Source: Funiculus sociatus GB2-C1
Lineage (GTDB): Bacteria; Cyanobacteriota; Cyanobacteriia; Cyanobacteriales; FACHB-T130
Reading direction: 5' to 3'
Assembly (NCBI RefSeq): GCF_039962115.1
Contig: NZ_JAMPKJ010000030.1
Location: 1 to 64,000, forward strand
Length of the DNA: 64,000 nt
Shown piece after piece: positions 25,244 to 33,301 of this stretch (positions within the stretch are counted from its first letter, which is position 1; every line of letters starts with the position of its first letter). The translations under genes and the position numbers were made by a program. Below the pieces are notes generated by a model that did no database searches, was not told the DNA's origin, and saw only the letters and a list, made by a program, of their open reading frames with translations.

Positions 25244-26770
25244 ATGTTCCTATGCCGTGACAATTCGTCAGCCGATGTTCCCACTTGGGTAGAGCGTTGG
25301 AGAAAAATCCAGAAAAGTCTCCTCAAGCGAACTATGCAATTACAGCAGGCTAATCGAGAATTGGCAAACCAAATTGCTGAACGCCGTCTAGTAGAAGAGG
25401 CGCTGCGGCAAGCTGAGGAAAAGTATCGCAGCATTTTTGAGAACGCCGTCGAGGGGATATTCCAGACAACACCAGACGGGCGTTACATCAGTGCTAACCC
25501 AGCGCTGGCTAAGATTTACGGTTACGCTTCACCAGAGGAACTGATAGAAAGTCTTACCGACATCAAGCACAAACTGTATGTAGATCCAACTCGTCGTGAC
25601 AAATTTCTGAGTTTACTGCAAGAACGCGAGTATGTGAGTGAGTTTGAATCTCAGATTTATCGCCAAGATGGCAGCATTATTTGGATTTCCGAGAATGCGA
25701 GGGCAGTAAGCGACAAGGATGGTAAATTACTTTTCTGTGAAGGCTTCGTCACCGACATCACAGGGCGAAAATTAGCCCAGGCGAACCTAAAGGCATCAGA
25801 AGCAAAATTCCGAGAACAAGCCACTCAACTCCAGCTTACCCTGTGCGAACTTCAGGAAACTCAGAGCCTTCTGATTCAGAACGAAAAACTTTCAAATTTA
25901 GGGCAGTTAGTTGCTGGTGTTGCCCATGAAATTAACAATCCAGTCAACTTCGTTTGCAACAATCTCAGCTATGCAAATCAATATGCCCAGGATCTGTTAA
26001 ACCTGCTACAGCTCTACGGGAAACATTATCCTCAACCAGTGCCAGAAATTAAAGAAGAAGTCGAGGCTATCGATCTAAATTTCCTAATTTCAGATTTTCC
26101 CAAAACTCTGTCTTCGATGCAAATGGGTAGCGATCGCATCCAGCAAATTGTCCACTCGCTGCGAAACTTCTCCCGGATTGACGAACCGCAGATGCGGACA
26201 GTCGATATTCACGAAGGCATTGACAGTACGCTGCTGATCCTCCACAGTCGATTAAAAGCCAGAGGCGGATATTCAGGGATTAACGTTGTTAAAGAATACG
26301 GCGAGTTGCCAGTAGTAGAGTGTTACGCCGGACTCCTTAACCAAGTGTTTATGAATCTCATCTCGAATGCGATTGACGCTTTGGAAGCAGTAACAGGGAA
26401 TTGCGAGGATTCCCATTCCCAATTCCCCAGTCACCAGCCTCCCTGTTCAGCCCCTAATCCCCAATCCTCATCCCAGTCCCCAGTCCCCAGTCCCCAGTTC
26501 CCAATCCCTACAATTCGGATTTCTACCGAAGTGCTAAACGACAATCAAGTGGCGATTCGGATTATCGATAATGGCCCTGGAATGACTGAAGAAGTACGCT
26601 GCCGGATTTTTGAAGCCTTTTATACCACGAAACCCACAGGCAAAGGCACAGGTTTGGGGTTGTCAATCAGTTATCAAATCATTGTTGAAAAACACAATGG
26701 CAAAATCGAGTGCATTTCTGCACCAGCACAGGGAACCGAGTTTATCATTAAAATTCCGATTCGTCAGTAA
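25244..26770 (+). CDS. PAS-domain sensor histidine kinase
   Basis: A 508-residue soluble hybrid-less histidine kinase. Residues 25-60 form a coiled coil, and residues ~58-178 are a PAS/PAC domain (YRSIFENAVEGIFQTTPDGR, DITGRKLAQA). The dimerisation/phosphoacceptor region has His228 in LVAGVAHEINNPVNFVCNN. The HATPase_c domain has the N-box MNLISNAIDALE, G1 IIDNGPGMTEE and G2 TGKGTGLGLSISYQI. There are no transmembrane helices. Between the N-box and G1, residues ~385-422 are a proline/serine-rich stretch (CEDSHSQFPSHQPPCSAP...) encoded by a CCCCAGT-type heptamer repeat in frame. The kinase belongs to the NtrB/Slr-like 'HEINNP' subgroup. No response regulator is adjacent. The start ATG lacks a clear ribosome-binding site. 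Confidence 0.88.
   Translation: MFLCRDNSSADVPTWVERWRKIQKSLLKRTMQLQQANRELANQIAERRLVEEALRQAEEKYRSIFENAVEGIFQTTPDGRYISANPALAKIYGYASPEELIESLTDIKHKLYVDPTRRDKFLSLLQEREYVSEFESQIYRQDGSIIWISENARAVSDKDGKLLFCEGFVTDITGRKLAQANLKASEAKFREQATQLQLTLCELQETQSLLIQNEKLSNLGQLVAGVAHEINNPVNFVCNNLSYANQYAQDLLNLLQLYGKHYPQPVPEIKEEVEAIDLNFLISDFPKTLSSMQMGSDRIQQIVHSLRNFSRIDEPQMRTVDIHEGIDSTLLILHSRLKARGGYSGINVVKEYGELPVVECYAGLLNQVFMNLISNAIDALEAVTGNCEDSHSQFPSHQPPCSAPNPQSSSQSPVPSPQFPIPTIRISTEVLNDNQVAIRIIDNGPGMTEEVRCRIFEAFYTTKPTGKGTGLGLSISYQIIVEKHNGKIECISAPAQGTEFIIKIPIRQ
26396..26509. repeat. In-frame heptamer repeat inside a histidine kinase gene
   Basis: Imperfect tandem units CCCAATTCC, CCCCAGTC and CCCCAGTT run from about 26410 to 26505 within the histidine kinase reading frame. 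They are translated as a Ser/Pro/Gln-rich loop ([18 protein letters not shown]) between two catalytic boxes. Confidence 0.75.
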
Positions 26771-26772
26771 AT

Positions 26773-27195
26773 TTACGGGGATACATTTTTGGGCAGATTG
26801 GCATCGTTTAATTTAGCGCCCGTTAAGAAAGCACCCCAAAGATTTGCCCCTTCCAGATTTGCCCCAGTTAAATCTGCCTCCGTCAAATCTGCCATTTTCA
26901 AGTTTGCCCCTGTCAAGTTTGCACCTCTGAGATTTGCCTGAAACAAATTTGCTCCGCTCAAATTTGCTCCGCCCAGATTCGCCCCACTCAAATTCGCCCC
27001 ACTCAGGGATGCTTCCATGAAAGCAGTTTCGCTGAGATTCGCTCCACTGAGATCCACCTCACTCAGAGAACCTTCATGAAAGTTGGCTCCGCTTAAATTC
27101 GTGCCTTTTAGGGAAGTTCCAATTAAGTCTCCCCCTTTAAAATTGCGTTCCCCGGCGGCATATCGCTCCAGCAGTTCATCCTTCTCAATTATCAT
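26773..27195 (-). CDS. Pentapeptide-repeat protein
   Basis: A 140-residue protein. Residues 1-25 form a short helical cap (MIIEKDELLERYAAGERNF), then about 22 tandem A(D/N)LxX pentapeptides follow (KGTNLSGANFHEGSLSEVDL, GANLSGANLGGANLSGANLF). These fold as a right-handed quadrilateral beta helix that mimics a DNA-like rod or acts as a scaffold. The function of this kind in cyanobacteria is unknown. The N-terminal KDELLERYAAGERNF...GANL layout is a common cyanobacterial subtype. It ends (NANLPKNVSP) next to the histidine kinase stop, convergently. Start ATG at 27195. Confidence 0.88.
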   Translation of the reverse strand: MIIEKDELLERYAAGERNFKGGDLIGTSLKGTNLSGANFHEGSLSEVDLSGANLSETAFMEASLSGANLSGANLGGANLSGANLFQANLRGANLTGANLKMADLTEADLTGANLEGANLWGAFLTGAKLNDANLPKNVSP

Positions 27196-27361
27196 CAGCT
27201 TCTGTCTGTTGAACTCTTTTAAATAGTTTGACGCAACTGCTGAAATTTTTTGATGTAATTGGTGTTTTAGTAGCCAATACTGTTGTGTTCGTATCGTTAC
27301 CCTTGCAAAAACCCTGTTTATAGTAACAAACGGATTTCTATATTTTCAGCTTTTGTCCCAT

Positions 27362-28252
27362 CTATTTGTTACTGTTCTTTGACAAACCCTGCGATCGCAA
27401 AAATTCCCGTACAACTTGTTTCACATCCCGCCGTTCCCCATCTACCAGGTAATTCAGCCTTCGCATCTCTTTCTCAGAAATTAGTCCGCCCAGCTGTTGC
27501 AGAGCTTGACGTAACTCCGGGTGTTGTGCTAAAGCTTCCTGTCGTACCACTGGCGCAGCTTCGTAAGGCGGAAAATAGTTTTTGTCATCCTCCAGCACCA
27601 CCAGATTCAAGCTGTCGATGAGTCCATCAGTGGAATTCCCAGCAACTAAATCCACCTGCTTTTGTTTTATTGACTGGTACATTAGCCCCAAATCCATCAC
27701 CAGAGGCGGTTGTGCTAACTTTATCCCATAAGTTTTGGCTAAACCCGGAAACCCATCTGGGCGTTCGCTGAATTCAAAGCCAAAAGCAGCCCGCCACTTG
27801 GGTGTAAACTTAGCAGCTTGGGAGAGAGTTTGAATATTTAACGCCTTGACATCTTCGCTGCGGACAATCATAGCGAAAGTGTTGTTAAAACCCAGAGGTG
27901 GAGTCCATTCCACCTGGTACTGCTGGTTATATGCTTGTTGCACTCGATTGTAGACAGCCTTGGGATCGCTCTTTGGTTTTTCTTTCAGCACCGAAGTCAG
28001 GGCAGTGCCAGTATATTCTACATAAGCATCAATTTGTCCAGAAATTAGAGCTTGATGACAAACAAATGTACCGCCCAAATAGAGACGGCGATCAACTTGC
28101 AAATCTGTCTTGGCTTCAATTGCTTGCGCCAAAAGTTCACCCAGGATAATTTGCTCAGTGAAATTCTTTGAGGCGACGACGATGCGCCGATTCGAGTTAT
28201 GGCTGCAACCTGCGATCGCTAACAGACAAATTATAGACAGAAATCGCTTCAT
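27362..28252 (-). CDS. opuCC: Glycine betaine/choline-type ABC transporter substrate-binding lipoprotein
   Basis: A 296-residue osmoprotectant-binding protein of the OpuC/OsmF (QAT) family. The lipobox is LLAIAGC (Cys16), so it is a lipoprotein anchored on the outer face of the plasma membrane. The conserved start RIVVASKNFTEQIILGELLA and LGGTFVCHQALISGQIDAYV EYTG core are typical of this family, with GNSTDGLIDSLNLVVLEDDK as the second-lobe region. Substrate could be glycine betaine, choline or a related compound. It is the last gene of a three-gene operon with the permease (28355-28987) and ATPase (29029-29796). The symbol marks the family role only. Confidence 0.85.
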   Translation of the reverse strand: MKRFLSIICLLAIAGCSHNSNRRIVVASKNFTEQIILGELLAQAIEAKTDLQVDRRLYLGGTFVCHQALISGQIDAYVEYTGTALTSVLKEKPKSDPKAVYNRVQQAYNQQYQVEWTPPLGFNNTFAMIVRSEDVKALNIQTLSQAAKFTPKWRAAFGFEFSERPDGFPGLAKTYGIKLAQPPLVMDLGLMYQSIKQKQVDLVAGNSTDGLIDSLNLVVLEDDKNYFPPYEAAPVVRQEALAQHPELRQALQQLGGLISEKEMRRLNYLVDGERRDVKQVVREFLRSQGLSKNSNK

Positions 28253-28354
28253 AATCCTTATTTCAACGCCAATGAACGCAAACTAATGCAGAGATAAGAA
28301 TTAAAAATTAGCATCTAACAAGTACCTCTCTTTCGACCTTTGCACCCTTAAAAA

Positions 28355-28987
28355 TCATTTTTTTATAGTTAAAACATTCTCAACCAATCCTAAGATAAAA
28401 TCTGCCAACAACGCCATCAAAGCCGCCGGAATCGCACCTGCCAAAATTAAATTGTTATCTAAGATTGCCACGCCTCGGAAAATAAATTGTCCTAGTCCAC
28501 CAGCACCAATTACGGCAGCAATTGTCGCCACACCAATACAAATTACTGTTGCCACCCGTACACCTGCTAAAATAAAGCCTAAAGCCAGCGGCAACTCAAC
28601 TTGAAATAATAGCTGCCAATCTGTCATTCCCATGCCTCTACCAGCTTCGCGGATGGCTGGATCTACTTTAATAATACCTGTGTAAGTGTTGCGAATAATC
28701 GGTAGCAGGGAATACAGTACAAGAGCAACAATCGCTGGACGCGCACCAATTCCTCCTAGCAATGGCAGTGGGATCAGAAAGCCAAACAGTGCCAGACTGG
28801 GAATTGTTTGCATGACGTTTGCAAAGCCTAAAATTAGTTGGTGGAATTTAGTGCGAGTACACAATATCCCCAGCGGAATTCCCAACAAAATAGCAATTCC
28901 AATAGAAACTCCTACCAAGAACAAATGTTCCCGCGTGTACTGAAAGAGTTCAGCGCCATACAAGTTGAAAAAATTATTCAAATTCAT
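28355..28987 (-). CDS. opuCB: Osmoprotectant ABC transporter permease
   Basis: A 210-residue MetI-like permease with about five or six transmembrane helices. The EAA loop is visible as DPAIREAGRGMGMTDWQLLF, followed by the family's LPLALGFILAGVRVATVICI. The N-terminus (YTREHLFLVGVSIGIAILLG) is typical of OpuCB/OpuCD-type permeases. It forms the channel of the betaine transporter encoded by the flanking genes. It lies 41 bases downstream of the ATPase gene, on the same strand; the binding-protein gene follows 102 bases later. Only one permease gene is present, so it probably works as a homodimer. Confidence 0.88.
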   Translation of the reverse strand: MNLNNFFNLYGAELFQYTREHLFLVGVSIGIAILLGIPLGILCTRTKFHQLILGFANVMQTIPSLALFGFLIPLPLLGGIGARPAIVALVLYSLLPIIRNTYTGIIKVDPAIREAGRGMGMTDWQLLFQVELPLALGFILAGVRVATVICIGVATIAAVIGAGGLGQFIFRGVAILDNNLILAGAIPAALMALLADFILGLVENVLTIKK

Positions 28988-29028
28988 TATTTTAAGTGTG
29001 GTAATAGATAATGGGTATTATTCACCAA

Positions 29029-29796
29029 TTAGCCATTAGCCAAAATTGGGTTTCCAGCTTGCAAACATTGAGTGTAGGCGCGAACTTCGTCTGCTTCTGA
29101 TTGCAAAAATTCACTTGGTGTACCCAGCACTACTAAGCGTCCTTCGTGCATTAAACCAATTCTGGAAGCTAAAATAAATGCTTCTTGAATGTCATGGGTG
29201 ACAAAGACAATTGTTTTACTCAGTTGCTGTTGCAATTGACGTACTTCGCGCTGAATTTCCAACCTGGTGACGGGATCTAGTGCGCCGAAGGGTTCGTCCA
29301 TTAGCAAAATTGGCGGATCTGCTGCTAAGGCGCGTGCTACGCCTACGCGCTGTCTTTGTCCTCCTGAGAGTTCGTGGGGATATCTGGGTGCAAATTTCTG
29401 GGGATCTAAGCCAACTAGGTGCAATAGTTCCGAGGCTCTTTGGCGGATGCGATCGCTCTTCCATCCCTCCAGCGCAGGCACTAATCCTACATTCCGTTCT
29501 ACGGTGAAATGGGGAAACAAGCCAGTTTCTTGAATTACGTAGCCAATTTGCCGCCGCAACTTAATCGGGTTCCATTCTCTGGTCGAAATCCCTTCAACCC
29601 TCACTTCCCCGCTTGTTGGCATCAGCAAGGCATTAATTAGCTTCATTGTCGTGGTCTTGCCGCAGCCACTCCTTCCCAGTAACACCAGAGTCTCACCTTG
29701 CTGGATGCTGAAACTGAGATTTGATATCAGGGGTCGTCCGTTTACTGAGTAGGTAACGTTGTCAAATTCAACTGCGTTGTGATTATTTTGGGGCAT
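29029..29796 (-). CDS. opuCA: Osmoprotectant ABC transporter ATP-binding protein
   Basis: A 255-residue ABC ATPase. Walker A is LLGRSGCGKTTTMKLI (residues ~38-48), Q-loop YVIQETGLFPHFTVERN, signature LSGGQRQRVGVARALAADPP, Walker B LLMDEPFGALDP and the switch His in IVFVTHDIQEAFILASR. The Q-loop 'QETGLFPHFTV' is typical of the OpuCA/ProV-like proteins. No CBS domains follow, unlike Bacillus OpuCA, so ionic-strength sensing by CBS is absent here. It is the first gene of the operon, with ATG at 29796. Confidence 0.9.
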   Translation of the reverse strand: MPQNNHNAVEFDNVTYSVNGRPLISNLSFSIQQGETLVLLGRSGCGKTTTMKLINALLMPTSGEVRVEGISTREWNPIKLRRQIGYVIQETGLFPHFTVERNVGLVPALEGWKSDRIRQRASELLHLVGLDPQKFAPRYPHELSGGQRQRVGVARALAADPPILLMDEPFGALDPVTRLEIQREVRQLQQQLSKTIVFVTHDIQEAFILASRIGLMHEGRLVVLGTPSEFLQSEADEVRAYTQCLQAGNPILANG

Positions 29797-30171
29797 TTTG
29801 TAGGGATTGGCTATCTTTCGATTAGTTTTTAGCTTAATCGATGATGCTGATACTCAGCGCAAGGATTAAAAAGTTTCAAAAGAGTTTTTAATTTGTATCG
29901 CACCTAACTTTTTGAGATGTCTAGATTAAATAATAGAAATATTATTTAATAAAATATTGCGAGATACTTCTTCCTTATCCAGATTATTGTATCAGAGAAA
30001 ATAAAGTAAAGTCTAGTAGTTGAAATAAAAAATTTTCTCTTTCCTAGCCTCCCGCATTCCCAGCGGGAAACTAAGGCGACCGCCTCATATTCTCTGTAAG
30101 TTTTTTGGGTGTAAGGGGGCTAGAATGAGTTCCCAGCCGTTGGCTAGGAACGAGCTATTAGCAATTAGCTA
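29797..30171. other. Intergenic region between the OpuC operon and the MFS gene
   Basis: No gene seen. It contains an AT-rich part (29880-30030), then a palindromic element near 30045-30100 (CTCCCGC...GCGGGA, followed by AGGCGACCGCCTC) of the same kind as near 58250 and 61697, and an AGCTATTAGCAATTAGCT repeat at 30151-30170. It holds the OpuC operon promoter. Confidence 0.45.
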
Positions 30172-31617
30172 CTAACTTTTTTTGCGTTCTTTCAGCTTCA
30201 GCAAGATTTCCGCGTGAACTTCGCGGGTAATCGGATAAAAATACGCCAAAACTAAGCCACAAATCAAAAAAATCATGGGTAGAGGGCCAACAGCAAAGCG
30301 GATAGCTTGTAGCGCCGAATCTGGTTGTACTGGTAGCATACTTTGTCCCGGAACAGCTTCTTTAAAGCCAGATGTTTCTAAAGCCATTCCCACCAAAAAC
30401 AAGCCGAAGGCTAAACCAAATTTTTGCAGCAAAACCATGAAACCATAAAAAATCCCTTCGCGGCGCTGTCCGGTTTGTAGTTCATCGAGTTCTATCACAT
30501 CTGGCATCATCGACCAAGGGATGAGATAAGCTGTGGAAATACCGAAACCTGCCATTACCGCTAAAAGGTACATCAAACCTATTTGATTGGGCTGTAAGAA
30601 AAACAGTCCCACTTGTGCTATTATCCATACGCTCATTCCCATAAAATAAACAGCTTTTTTACCAAATCGCTTACTCAAAGCACTCCAGACAAATAGCATT
30701 AAAAGGGCGGTACCTTGAACCCCAATAAGCACACTTGGGACATCTGATTCTTTAAGGCGCATCCAGTTGACGACAAAGTAGGGAATAACGCTGGCTGTCA
30801 ACTGTACAGCTAACCAGGAACAAAGATAGATACCGATAACGAAGAGAAAAGCGCGGTTGCTGAAAACGATTTTTAGCTGTTCGCCAATTGGGAGAGATGC
30901 TGGTTGTTCAGTTTCAATGCGTCTTCGTTCAAAAAACATAACGCGATCGCGTATTCCGAAAACGCACCAATATAATGATAAAACCGAAATTACTGTACAA
31001 ACTGCCGCTAAAACGACATACTGTTGCTGGCGGTCAGCAATGTTTTCAAAAATAACTTTCGCTAAAATCAACGATAAAATACTACCGCCAATGGAAAAAG
31101 TAAAGCGAAAGCTATTAAGACTGGTGCGTTCGTTGTAATCTTGAGTCAGTTCTGGAGTAAGTGCGGTATAAGGTAAATTCACAACGGTGTAAAACACCTG
31201 AGACAACACCCCAATCGCCACGTAATACCAAAACAACCCCCACATTTGAACCGTTGGTTCGCCGCTAAATCGCGGTACAATCCACTGTAAAAAAAAGAAT
31301 ATTCCAAAAGGAATAGCTCCATAAAATATCCAGGGAAGACGACGACCCCAACGACGAGATTTCGTTTTGTCCGTCAACACCCCCACAAAAGGATCGTTAA
31401 CCGCATCCCAGATTTTCCCAATCAGCAGAATGCTACCCGCCAACCCCGCCGGGATACCAGCGACATTAGTAAAGAAAATTAGCAGGAAAAATACTGCAAT
31501 ATTGGCAGTAATCGCTGGGCCTAAATCCCCTGCACCATAAGCCAGTTTTGTTTTGAAGTCCAGCTTGTCATTTTCAGGAGTTGGTTGGGGATAGTGTTCG
31601 GGGGAAGAATTGTTCAT
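30172..31617 (-). CDS. GPH-type (MelB-like) MFS sugar transporter
   Basis: A 481-residue major facilitator of the glycoside-pentoside-hexuronide:cation symporter family. The signature LAYGAGDLGPAITANIAVFF and GKIWDAVNDPFVGVLTDKT (the DxxxDxxxG-type motif with the Asp residues that bind the co-ion in MelB) is clear, followed by SRRWGRRLPWIFYGAIPFG. Twelve transmembrane helices are visible with a central cytoplasmic loop (RDRVMFFERRRIETEQ). Substrate is probably a sugar or glycoside but unknown. It is monocistronic, divergent to the phosphoribosyltransferase. Start ATG at 31617. Confidence 0.9.
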   Translation of the reverse strand: MNNSSPEHYPQPTPENDKLDFKTKLAYGAGDLGPAITANIAVFFLLIFFTNVAGIPAGLAGSILLIGKIWDAVNDPFVGVLTDKTKSRRWGRRLPWIFYGAIPFGIFFFLQWIVPRFSGEPTVQMWGLFWYYVAIGVLSQVFYTVVNLPYTALTPELTQDYNERTSLNSFRFTFSIGGSILSLILAKVIFENIADRQQQYVVLAAVCTVISVLSLYWCVFGIRDRVMFFERRRIETEQPASLPIGEQLKIVFSNRAFLFVIGIYLCSWLAVQLTASVIPYFVVNWMRLKESDVPSVLIGVQGTALLMLFVWSALSKRFGKKAVYFMGMSVWIIAQVGLFFLQPNQIGLMYLLAVMAGFGISTAYLIPWSMMPDVIELDELQTGQRREGIFYGFMVLLQKFGLAFGLFLVGMALETSGFKEAVPGQSMLPVQPDSALQAIRFAVGPLPMIFLICGLVLAYFYPITREVHAEILLKLKERKKS

Positions 31618-31683
31618 AACGGCTTGCGCTCATAATAAAATAAATGGCTCGCCACTTAGTATTAGATCGAAATCGCACACCTC

Positions 31684-32211
31684 ATGGCAGACCTTTACGT
31701 TTCTTGGTCAGATTACCACCAAAAGATTGAACAGTTGGCGGTGAAGATTTATCAATCCCACTGGGAGTTTAACCAGATAGTCTGCCTTGCAAGGGGCGGT
31801 CTGCGGGTGGGTGATATTTTATCGCGGATTTACTGCAAACCGTTGGCGATTTTAGCTACCACTTCTTACGGTGGCCCAGGCGATCGCGTCCGGGGTTCTC
31901 TTACTTTCTCCCACACCCTGACGATGACAACCGCCAAGTTAGGCAACAAAGTCCTCTTAGTCGATGACTTAGTAGATTCTGGTGTCACTCTCCGGGAAAC
32001 TATCCCCTGGCTGAAGCAGCACTTTGCCGCTGATGTTGAGGAAATTCGCACCGCCGTCATCTGGTGGAAAGCTTGCTCGGTCATCGAGCCTGACTACTAC
32101 GCCGACTATCTCCCAGACGACCCCTGGATTCACCAGCCTTTTGAAAAATACGAGCAAATTAGTCCAGCTGAGCTGGCGGCGAATTATCAGCAATTAGCAG
32201 TTAGCGAGTAG
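31684..32211 (+). CDS. Phosphoribosyltransferase family protein
   Basis: A 175-residue type I phosphoribosyltransferase fold protein. The PRPP-binding loop is VLLVDDLVDSGVTL (residues ~97-110), and the hood begins with YVSWSDYHQKIEQLAVKIYQ. IVCLARGGLRVGDILSRI is the typical first strand-loop (pyrophosphate-loop). Close relatives are xanthine or hypoxanthine phosphoribosyltransferases, or regulators of unknown substrate, in cyanobacteria. The final residues (NYQQLAVSE) are encoded by a TTAGCAGTTAGC-like repeat, so the C-terminus may have been extended by it. Start ATG at 31684 is 67 bases from the divergent MFS start. Confidence 0.85.
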   Translation: MADLYVSWSDYHQKIEQLAVKIYQSHWEFNQIVCLARGGLRVGDILSRIYCKPLAILATTSYGGPGDRVRGSLTFSHTLTMTTAKLGNKVLLVDDLVDSGVTLRETIPWLKQHFAADVEEIRTAVIWWKACSVIEPDYYADYLPDDPWIHQPFEKYEQISPAELAANYQQLAVSE

Positions 32212-32668
32212 CTATTAGCTTTTAAAAGACTACGGCACAACTAATTGTATTTGTCAACAGCCCTCTCTGAGAGGGTTCTAATTCGGCACGGAAAAATTTA
32301 TTGGAAAATTTTCGGTTTGAGCAGGCAATTTCTACGATATTTCAAGGGCTTTAGGTTACTATAGTTATAATTGAATTCCTATGGGTAATAGTGTTAATCA
32401 TAGAATAAGGATTATAAAATAATTTGATTAGCTTAGCAAACTGAAATAAATTAAGCAAGCCCTGAAACATCGTGAATGCGTTAATTTATTAAAAATGATT
32501 CTCAATATAACTGTTGAGGTTTCCTGACAGATATAAAAATATCAAAACAGAGTCCAAGAAAAATATTTTTTATACTAATAATTTATAGTTGATTTATTTA
32601 ACAAGTCAGCGGATGGGAGCATCAGTCGTAGCATAGTGGCATAAACCATTGTTCCACTCACTTCTAAG
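32212..32668. other. AT-rich intergenic region
   Basis: No gene or clear structure was seen in these ~450 bases. It starts with an AGCTATTAGC repeat unit next to the phosphoribosyltransferase stop. It is expected to carry the promoter of the phosphatase gene at 32669. Confidence 0.35.
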
Positions 32669-33301
32669 ATGCGAGTTCTATTTGTTTGTACTGGAAACAC
32701 TTGTCGTAGCCCGATGGCAGAAGAGCTATTTCGGAAAAAGGTTGGGGAACTGAGGCAAAGGTGTGAAATTGAGGTGCGATCGGCGGGACTTCATAAATTT
32801 AAGAGTTTTCCAGTGTCGCCCCATGCTGTAACCGTATTGTCAGAGTACGGTATTGAGTGCGATCGCGAACCAGTGGGGATAAATGCAGAACTAATCGAGT
32901 GGGCAGATTTGGTGCTGACAATGACGAGGTTTCATAAAAATGTAGCGATCGCTATATTTCCCGAAATTATCGCCAAAACTTTTACCCTCAAAGAATTTGT
33001 GCGATCGCAAAATTCCTTAGATATTAGCGATCCCGTTGGCAAATCCTTATCCACCTATCGGCAATGCGCTGCTGAAATCGACTTTGCACTCAATCTTTTA
33101 TTGGAGTTACTCCAAGTTGAGCCTTTTTCTCTCCCTACCCCTAACCCCTTACCCCGCACACTACCCCTGTTAAGGTGGCTGATTAAACTAATCACAACTA
33201 ACTACCGACCAAACAACAACAACCAAACTGGCAGAGTAAAAAGCAAACCTGTAGATCCCACAGCCAAAGCTGTCACCGTCAAATTGCGGTCAAGATCGTA
33301 A
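32669..33301 (+). CDS. Low-molecular-weight phosphatase family protein
   Basis: A 210-residue protein whose first ~155 residues are a low-molecular-weight phosphotyrosine/arginine phosphatase domain: P-loop VLFVCTGNTCRSPMAEELF (CX5R, Cys7), and the general-acid region ISDPVGKSLSTYRQCA near residue 117-132. Family members dephosphorylate tyrosine or arginine on proteins, often to regulate exopolysaccharide export. Residues after ~150 are unusual: a Pro-rich stretch (PFSLPTPNPLPRTLPLL) encoded by a repeat, then ~35 residues that are antisense to the convergent carrier gene. The original stop was probably lost, so the protein may have gained a read-through tail. Start ATG at 32669. Confidence 0.82.
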   Translation: MRVLFVCTGNTCRSPMAEELFRKKVGELRQRCEIEVRSAGLHKFKSFPVSPHAVTVLSEYGIECDREPVGINAELIEWADLVLTMTRFHKNVAIAIFPEIIAKTFTLKEFVRSQNSLDISDPVGKSLSTYRQCAAEIDFALNLLLELLQVEPFSLPTPNPLPRTLPLLRWLIKLITTNYRPNNNNQTGRVKSKPVDPTAKAVTVKLRSRS

